This document shows positions 59,690 to 64,000 of a stretch of 64,000 nt of DNA, in pieces. The notes under the pieces were generated by a model that worked only from the letters and a program-made list of their open reading frames with translations, did no database searches and had not been told where the DNA came from. The translations under genes were made by a program, and so were the position numbers. Position 1 is the first letter of the stretch. Each line of letters opens with the position of its first letter. The stretch is from DASWOJ01 sp964242415. Lineage in GTDB: Bacteria > Pseudomonadota > Alphaproteobacteria > Acetobacterales > Acetobacteraceae. The stretch lies in assembly GCA_964242415.1 (NCBI GenBank), contig CAXTAT010000027.1, positions 1 to 64,000 on the forward strand. The letters are read 5' to 3'.

Positions 59690-61873
59690 ATGCCCGAGGC
59701 GCCCGGCCCGGATATCCGCGTCGCCTCCCCGCTTGCAGGGGAGGGGCGCATCAGCTTGGCCGAGACGCTGACGGAGTGGCGCTACCGCCTGTTCCCCGAC
59801 CACGTGGTCGGCGAGATCCTCGCAAAGGGCTGGGTGGACAACGCCACGCCCTTCGCCTTCCTGGTGATCGTGCTGACCCTGTTCGGCACGCTGATCCCGG
59901 ACTTCTTCTCCCCCGCGAGCCTGGTCGTCAGCGGCCGCCAGCTCGGCGAGTTCGGCTGCGTCGTGCTGGGCGAGATGGTCGTCATGGTCGGCGGCGGCAT
60001 CGACCTCAGCGTCGGCTCGAACTTCGCCCTGGGCAACATGGTCGCGCTGATCTGCATGAACCTCGCCGGGCTGCCTGCCGGGTTGGCGCTGGCCTGCACC
60101 ATGGCGGCCTGCGGCCTGGTCGGCCTGCTGAACGGGGTGCTGGTCGGCTACCTGCGGCTGCGTGCGTTCCTGACGACGCTGGTCACGCTGATCATCGTGC
60201 GAGCGGTCGTGGACGTGCTGCTGTTGCGCTACGCGGTCGATATCTCGACCGGCACGGCTGATTCCGCGTTGTGGGACTGGCTGGGCGACGCCACGGTGCT
60301 GGGGCTGCCGTTCAGCCTAGTCGTGCTGCTCGCGCTCGTCGCCGGCGGCCATGTGATGCTGAGCCGGACGCGGCCGGGCTGGCACGTCATGGCGGTCGGC
60401 GGATCGCGCCGCTCGGCCTACAACGCCGGCATCCCGGTCCGGCGCACCGTGTGCGCCACCTACGTGATCGCCGGGCTGCTGGTGGGCCTGGCCGCGTTCC
60501 TGTTCGCGGCCCGCCTCGGCAGCACGGGGTCGGACACCGGCGCGGGGCTGGAACTCGGCGTGCTGACGGCGGCGATCCTGGGCGGCAACAGCCTCGGCGG
60601 CGGCCGCGGCTCGACGATGAAGGCGCTGATGGGCTCGGTCACGGTGCTGGCGATCATCAACGGTGTCGTCCGGCTCGGCCTGCACGCGGGCGCGGGGCCG
60701 CTGGTGCTGGGCGTGTTCCTGCTGCTCGCGGTCATCGTGGACGTGCGCTGGCTGAAGAACCGTCACAAGATCCTCAGCAAGGTCTATATTTCGCCCGCCT
60801 ACCAGCGGCTCGCCCCGGCGCCGTCGGCGGCGGAAGGCTCGGCCTCGCCGTATGCGATGAACGACAAGCTGCACGACGTGGAGATCATCGGCCTCGGCAT
60901 GGTGGACGGGCCGGAGGACGTGATCTTCGACCGCGACGACAACATGTACACCGGGTCCCGGCATGGCGACATCCATCGGTTCCTCGCGCCCGATTACCAG
61001 CGGCACGAGATCTTCGCCCATATCGGCGGCTTCCCGCTTGGCATGGCGTTCGACCGGCAAGATAACCTGCTGGTCTGCGTCGGGGGCATGGGCCTGTATC
61101 AAGTGCGCCCCGACCGCACGGTGGAGAAGGTCACCGACGAGACCAACCGATCCCGCACCTCCGTCAACGACGACACGCGGCTGCGGTTGGCCGACGACCT
61201 CGACATCGCGCCCGACGGCAAGATCTACTTCAGCGAGGCGACCATCCGCTACGAGATGCACCAGTGGCCCGTCGACTCGCTGGAGGCGCGGGGCAACGGG
61301 CGGCTGATCTGCTACGACCCGGCGCGGCGCTCCACCCGCACCCTGCTGCGCGAGCTGCGCTTCCCCAACGGCATCTGCATGGCGCATGACAACCGCTCGT
61401 TCCTGTTCGCCCAGACCTGGAACTGCTCGATCAGCCGCTACTGGATCGAAGGGCCGAAGGCCGGCACGGCGGAGCTGCTGATCGACAACCTGCCGGGCAT
61501 GCCGGACAACATCAACCGTGCCTCCGACGGGACGTACTGGCTGGCGATGGTCGGCATGCGCTCGCCCGCGCTGGACCTCGCGCTGCGGATGCCGGGGTTC
61601 CGCCGCCGCATGGCCCGGCGCGTCGCGGCCGACGAGTGGCTGTACCCGAACATCAACGTCGGCTGCGTCGTGAAATTCGACGAGCAGGGCCGCATCCTCG
61701 ACGCGCTCTGGGACCGCGGCGGACGCAACCATCCGATGATCACCTCAATCCGCGAGCACAAGGGCTGGCTGTATCTCGGCGGCATCCTGAACAACCGCGT
61801 GGGCCGTTATCGCATTCCCGGCGCGGACCCGAACTGGACCGGGGTCGGCAGCTACTGGGGCGCCGGGGCATGA
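59690..61873 (+). CDS. Fusion: sugar ABC permease with C-terminal SMP-30/gluconolactonase-like propeller
   Basis: A 727-residue two-domain protein. Residues about 45-355 are an RbsC-type permease (VVMVGGGIDLSVGSNFALGN; AAILGGNSLGGGRGSTMKAL). After a linker (about 360-388), residues 389-727 form an SMP-30/strictosidine-synthase-like six-bladed propeller (GPEDVIFDRDDNMYTGSRHG, DDLDIAPDGKIYFSEATIRY, LPGMPDNINRASDGTYWLAM). By permease topology the propeller should be cytoplasmic. Propellers of this family hydrolyse sugar lactones or esters, so import and first processing may be linked. The N-terminal codons translate part of a hairpin repeat. ATG 59690 is five bases after the binding-protein stop. 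Confidence 0.88.
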   Translation: MPEAPGPDIRVASPLAGEGRISLAETLTEWRYRLFPDHVVGEILAKGWVDNATPFAFLVIVLTLFGTLIPDFFSPASLVVSGRQLGEFGCVVLGEMVVMVGGGIDLSVGSNFALGNMVALICMNLAGLPAGLALACTMAACGLVGLLNGVLVGYLRLRAFLTTLVTLIIVRAVVDVLLLRYAVDISTGTADSALWDWLGDATVLGLPFSLVVLLALVAGGHVMLSRTRPGWHVMAVGGSRRSAYNAGIPVRRTVCATYVIAGLLVGLAAFLFAARLGSTGSDTGAGLELGVLTAAILGGNSLGGGRGSTMKALMGSVTVLAIINGVVRLGLHAGAGPLVLGVFLLLAVIVDVRWLKNRHKILSKVYISPAYQRLAPAPSAAEGSASPYAMNDKLHDVEIIGLGMVDGPEDVIFDRDDNMYTGSRHGDIHRFLAPDYQRHEIFAHIGGFPLGMAFDRQDNLLVCVGGMGLYQVRPDRTVEKVTDETNRSRTSVNDDTRLRLADDLDIAPDGKIYFSEATIRYEMHQWPVDSLEARGNGRLICYDPARRSTRTLLRELRFPNGICMAHDNRSFLFAQTWNCSISRYWIEGPKAGTAELLIDNLPGMPDNINRASDGTYWLAMVGMRSPALDLALRMPGFRRRMARRVAADEWLYPNINVGCVVKFDEQGRILDALWDRGGRNHPMITSIREHKGWLYLGGILNNRVGRYRIPGADPNWTGVGSYWGAGA

Positions 61874-62925
61874 TCGCAGCCCTGCGTGCGCGCCGCGACG
61901 CGTTCCTCGGGCGCGGCGACGCGGCGGTGACGATCCCGGCGATGGACGGCCCGCTGCGGGCGAACCAGCGGCTGGACCAGGGTCGCGTCGTGCTGCGGGC
62001 CGAGGCGCCGGACAACCTTGCCGTCACCGGCGGCACCGTGCTGTACACGAGCGGCGGGACGGTGTTCCGGCTGGCCGAAAACATGCCAGTCGCGACGTTC
62101 GACTCGGACGTCACCTGCCTTGCGGCTGGCTCCGGCGACACGCTCGCCGTGGGGCTAGACGACGGGCGCGTGCTGCTGCATGGGCCGTCCGGCGACACGC
62201 TGTTGCAAACCGGCGGCGCGTGCCCGACGGCGCTCGCCTCCGACGGCGACTCCCTGCTGGTCGCGCACGGCTCCGCGCGCCATCCCCCGTCGCGCTGGCG
62301 GCACGACCTGATGGAGCGCGGCGCGTCCGGCTCCGTCTGGCGCGTGCCGCTCGCGGGCGGCGCCCCGTCGCGGCTTGCGGACCATCTCGCATGGCCGTCC
62401 GGCGTGATGGCGTCAGACGGCGCGGCCGTGGTCAGCGAGGGCTGGCGGCACCGGCTGCTGCGCATCGGCGCGCGCTCGACGGAGGCGGTGGTGGACGACC
62501 TGCCCGGCTATCCCGGGCGCCTGACCCCGGCCGCGGGCGGCGCGTGGCTGTGCGTCTTCGCCCCGCGCACGCAGATCGTCGAGTTCGTGCTGCGCGAGCC
62601 CGCCTACCGCCGCCGCATGATGGCCGAGATCGAGGAGGCGTTCTGGATCGCCCCCGCGCTCAGCAGCGGCCGTTCGTTCATGGAGCCGCTGCAGGGCGGC
62701 GGCGTGAAGCACATGGCCACCCTGAACCCCTGGGCGCCTACCCGCTCCTATGGCCTTGTCGCGCGCCTGGACGCCTCGCTCACGCCGGTCGCGTCCTGGC
62801 ACAGCCGGGCCGGCGGCGCGTTCCACGGCGTGACCAGCGCGGCCGAGCACGACGGCGCGCTGCTCGTCTCCGCCAAGGGCGGCGGCGCGGTCGTCGCCCT
62901 CGACCCCTTGGACGCCGACGCATGA
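61870..62925 (+). CDS. SMP-30/strictosidine-synthase-like propeller protein
   Basis: A 351-residue soluble beta-propeller protein, coupled to the previous gene by ATGA and to the next ATPase by ATGA. Repeated blades include LAVTGGTVLYTSGGTVFRLA, LAAGSGDTLAVGLDDGRVLL and LAWPSGVMASDGAAVVSEGW. The segment YRRRMMAEIEEAFWIAPALS echoes FRRRMARRVAADEWLYPNIN of the fused propeller upstream, so the two are related. No signal peptide. It probably binds or hydrolyses the imported sugar lactone, but catalytic residues cannot be assigned with confidence. Confidence 0.75.
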   Translation: MIAALRARRDAFLGRGDAAVTIPAMDGPLRANQRLDQGRVVLRAEAPDNLAVTGGTVLYTSGGTVFRLAENMPVATFDSDVTCLAAGSGDTLAVGLDDGRVLLHGPSGDTLLQTGGACPTALASDGDSLLVAHGSARHPPSRWRHDLMERGASGSVWRVPLAGGAPSRLADHLAWPSGVMASDGAAVVSEGWRHRLLRIGARSTEAVVDDLPGYPGRLTPAAGGAWLCVFAPRTQIVEFVLREPAYRRRMMAEIEEAFWIAPALSSGRSFMEPLQGGGVKHMATLNPWAPTRSYGLVARLDASLTPVASWHSRAGGAFHGVTSAAEHDGALLVSAKGGGAVVALDPLDADA

Positions 62926-64000
62926 GCGCGGTGCTGGAGCCGCGCATCGACGCACGGGCCGGGCCGCCGGCGAAGCCGCTGCTGGAGCTGCGCGGCATTA
63001 CCAAGCTCTACCGCGGCGTCACCGCCGTGAATGCCATCGACTTCACGCTGATGCCCGCCGAGGTGCACGCGATCGTCGGCGAGAACGGCGCCGGGAAATC
63101 CACGCTGACCAAGATCATCGCCGGCGCCGTGCCGCCGACCAGCGGGGAGATGCTGCTTGACGGCAAGCCCGTCACGTTCTCCCAGCCGGCGGAGGCGCTG
63201 CGGGCGGGCGTGGCGATGGTCTACCAGGAAACCAGCCTGGTGCCGGCGCTGACCGTCGCGCAGAACATCTACCTGGGCCGCGAGCGGTTCTTCAACCGGC
63301 TGCGCGGCATCAACATCGCGGCCCAGCAGGCGCTGCAATCGCTGAACTTCCCGGTTGACCCGGCCGCCACCGTCGCCTCCCTCGGCGCGGCGCAGAAGCA
63401 GATGGTCGAGATCACCCGGGCCGTCGAAATGCGTGCCCGCATCATCATCTTCGACGAGCCGACGGCCACGCTCACGCCGGAGGAGAAGCACCACTTCTTC
63501 GCGCTGATCCGGCGGCTGACCGCCAAGGGCGTCGCCATCGTCTTCATCAGCCACGCGCTGGAGGAGGCGCTGGAGCTGGGCGACCGCATCACCATCCTGC
63601 GCGACGGCGAGCGCGTGGCCTGCGACGCCGCCGCCGCCTTCGACCGCGAGGGCATGATCCGCGCGATGGTCGGGCGCGCCTTGTCCGACGAGCTGCACGG
63701 CGATGCGCACAGCCAGCGCCGGGCGCCCCGCCCGCGCGGCCGGCGCGTGCTGAGCGTGCAGAACCTGTCGATGGGCCGCATGGTCCGCAACAACTCGTTC
63801 TCGCTGTATGCCGGCCAGATCACCGGCATGTTCGGCCTGATCGGATCGGGCCGGACGGAGACGGCGAAAGTCGTCGCCGGCGTTGCCAAGCGCGACTTCT
63901 TCCACGGCGGGGAGATCAAGCTCGACGGCGAGCCGGTCCGCTTCCGCGTGCCGCGCCCGGCGGTGGAGCGCGGCATCGTCTACGTCACCGAGGACCGCAA
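62922..64000 (+). CDS. Sugar ABC transporter ATP-binding protein, partial (runs off right edge)
   Basis: The first 359 residues of a double-domain sugar ATPase. The first domain has Walker A GENGAGKST (53-61), a degenerate signature SLGAAQKQMVEITRA, Walker B IIIFDEPTATLTPE and H-loop FISHALEEAL. The second begins with the degenerate Walker A LIGSGRTETAKVVAGVAKRD and reaches YVTEDR before the window ends. ATG 62922 overlaps the preceding stop. It supplies energy for the two permeases at 57652 and 59690. Confidence 0.93.
   Translation, partial: MSAVLEPRIDARAGPPAKPLLELRGITKLYRGVTAVNAIDFTLMPAEVHAIVGENGAGKSTLTKIIAGAVPPTSGEMLLDGKPVTFSQPAEALRAGVAMVYQETSLVPALTVAQNIYLGRERFFNRLRGINIAAQQALQSLNFPVDPAATVASLGAAQKQMVEITRAVEMRARIIIFDEPTATLTPEEKHHFFALIRRLTAKGVAIVFISHALEEALELGDRITILRDGERVACDAAAAFDREGMIRAMVGRALSDELHGDAHSQRRAPRPRGRRVLSVQNLSMGRMVRNNSFSLYAGQITGMFGLIGSGRTETAKVVAGVAKRDFFHGGEIKLDGEPVRFRVPRPAVERGIVYVTEDR

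Noticed and set aside
1..64000. tRNA, rRNA or riboswitch genes
   Set aside because: No cloverleaf, rRNA or known riboswitch consensus was recognised by eye on either strand; a covariance-model search would be needed to be certain.

Overview
The window is GC-rich DNA with alphaproteobacterial-type genes. The organism is probably in or near the Acetobacteraceae, but this is an inference from gene style and repeat content: there is no rRNA or other taxonomic marker here. About 36 protein genes look intact. They are mixed with an unusual number of gene remnants and with two families of palindromic intergenic repeats. One 100-N assembly gap lies at 9694-9793.

Region 1 (1-1.6 kb) is debris: the first codons of an enolase-superfamily gene, a GntR-type regulator fragment joined to the tail of an IS transposase, and a ParD/ParE-like toxin-antitoxin pair whose toxin has an in-frame stop.

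Region 2 (1.6-29 kb) is a catabolic and uptake island. It has three family-5 (dipeptide/opine type) solute-binding proteins and two full sets of dipeptide-type permeases and ATPases. Its enzymes are two intact bacterial-luciferase-like flavin monooxygenases, an amidohydrolase, hydantoinase/oxoprolinase subunits B and A, a Gfo/Idh/MocA oxidoreductase, an M28-like peptidase, a ketopantoate-reductase-like protein and an SDR. Stubs of a third monooxygenase, a glutamine synthetase-like gene and an HpaB-like hydroxylase show that the island once held more enzymes. Together the set suggests import of a small amide, peptide or hydantoin-like nitrogen compound, then oxidative and hydrolytic breakdown. 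The substrate cannot be read from sequence.

Region 3 (29-33.2 kb) is a ribose-type sugar ABC operon (binding protein, double ATPase, permease) preceded by an IS remnant and operator-like repeats. Region 4 (33.2-42.7 kb) is a cell-envelope module: a thioester-bearing bacterial alpha-2-macroglobulin and penicillin-binding protein 1C, divergent from an OmpR-type response regulator and histidine kinase.

Region 5 (42.8-56.8 kb) starts with a family-1 solute-binding-protein remnant, followed on the minus strand by an isolated type II secretion pseudopilus-tip trio (gspI, gspJ, gspK), TonB and a small exported protein. Next come two paralogous YncE-propeller/phosphoesterase genes flanking a TonB-dependent receptor, and a PEP-CTERM protein. 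Both phosphoesterase genes and the receptor carry frameshifts, and the phosphoesterases also carry premature stops, so this locus looks to be decaying (or was badly sequenced).

Region 6 (56.8 kb to the end) holds a serine-recombinase remnant beside a perfect 20-bp inverted repeat. It is followed by a second sugar ABC operon in which one permease is fused to an SMP-30/gluconolactonase-like propeller and a second propeller protein follows. The operon continues past the right edge in a sugar ATPase gene.
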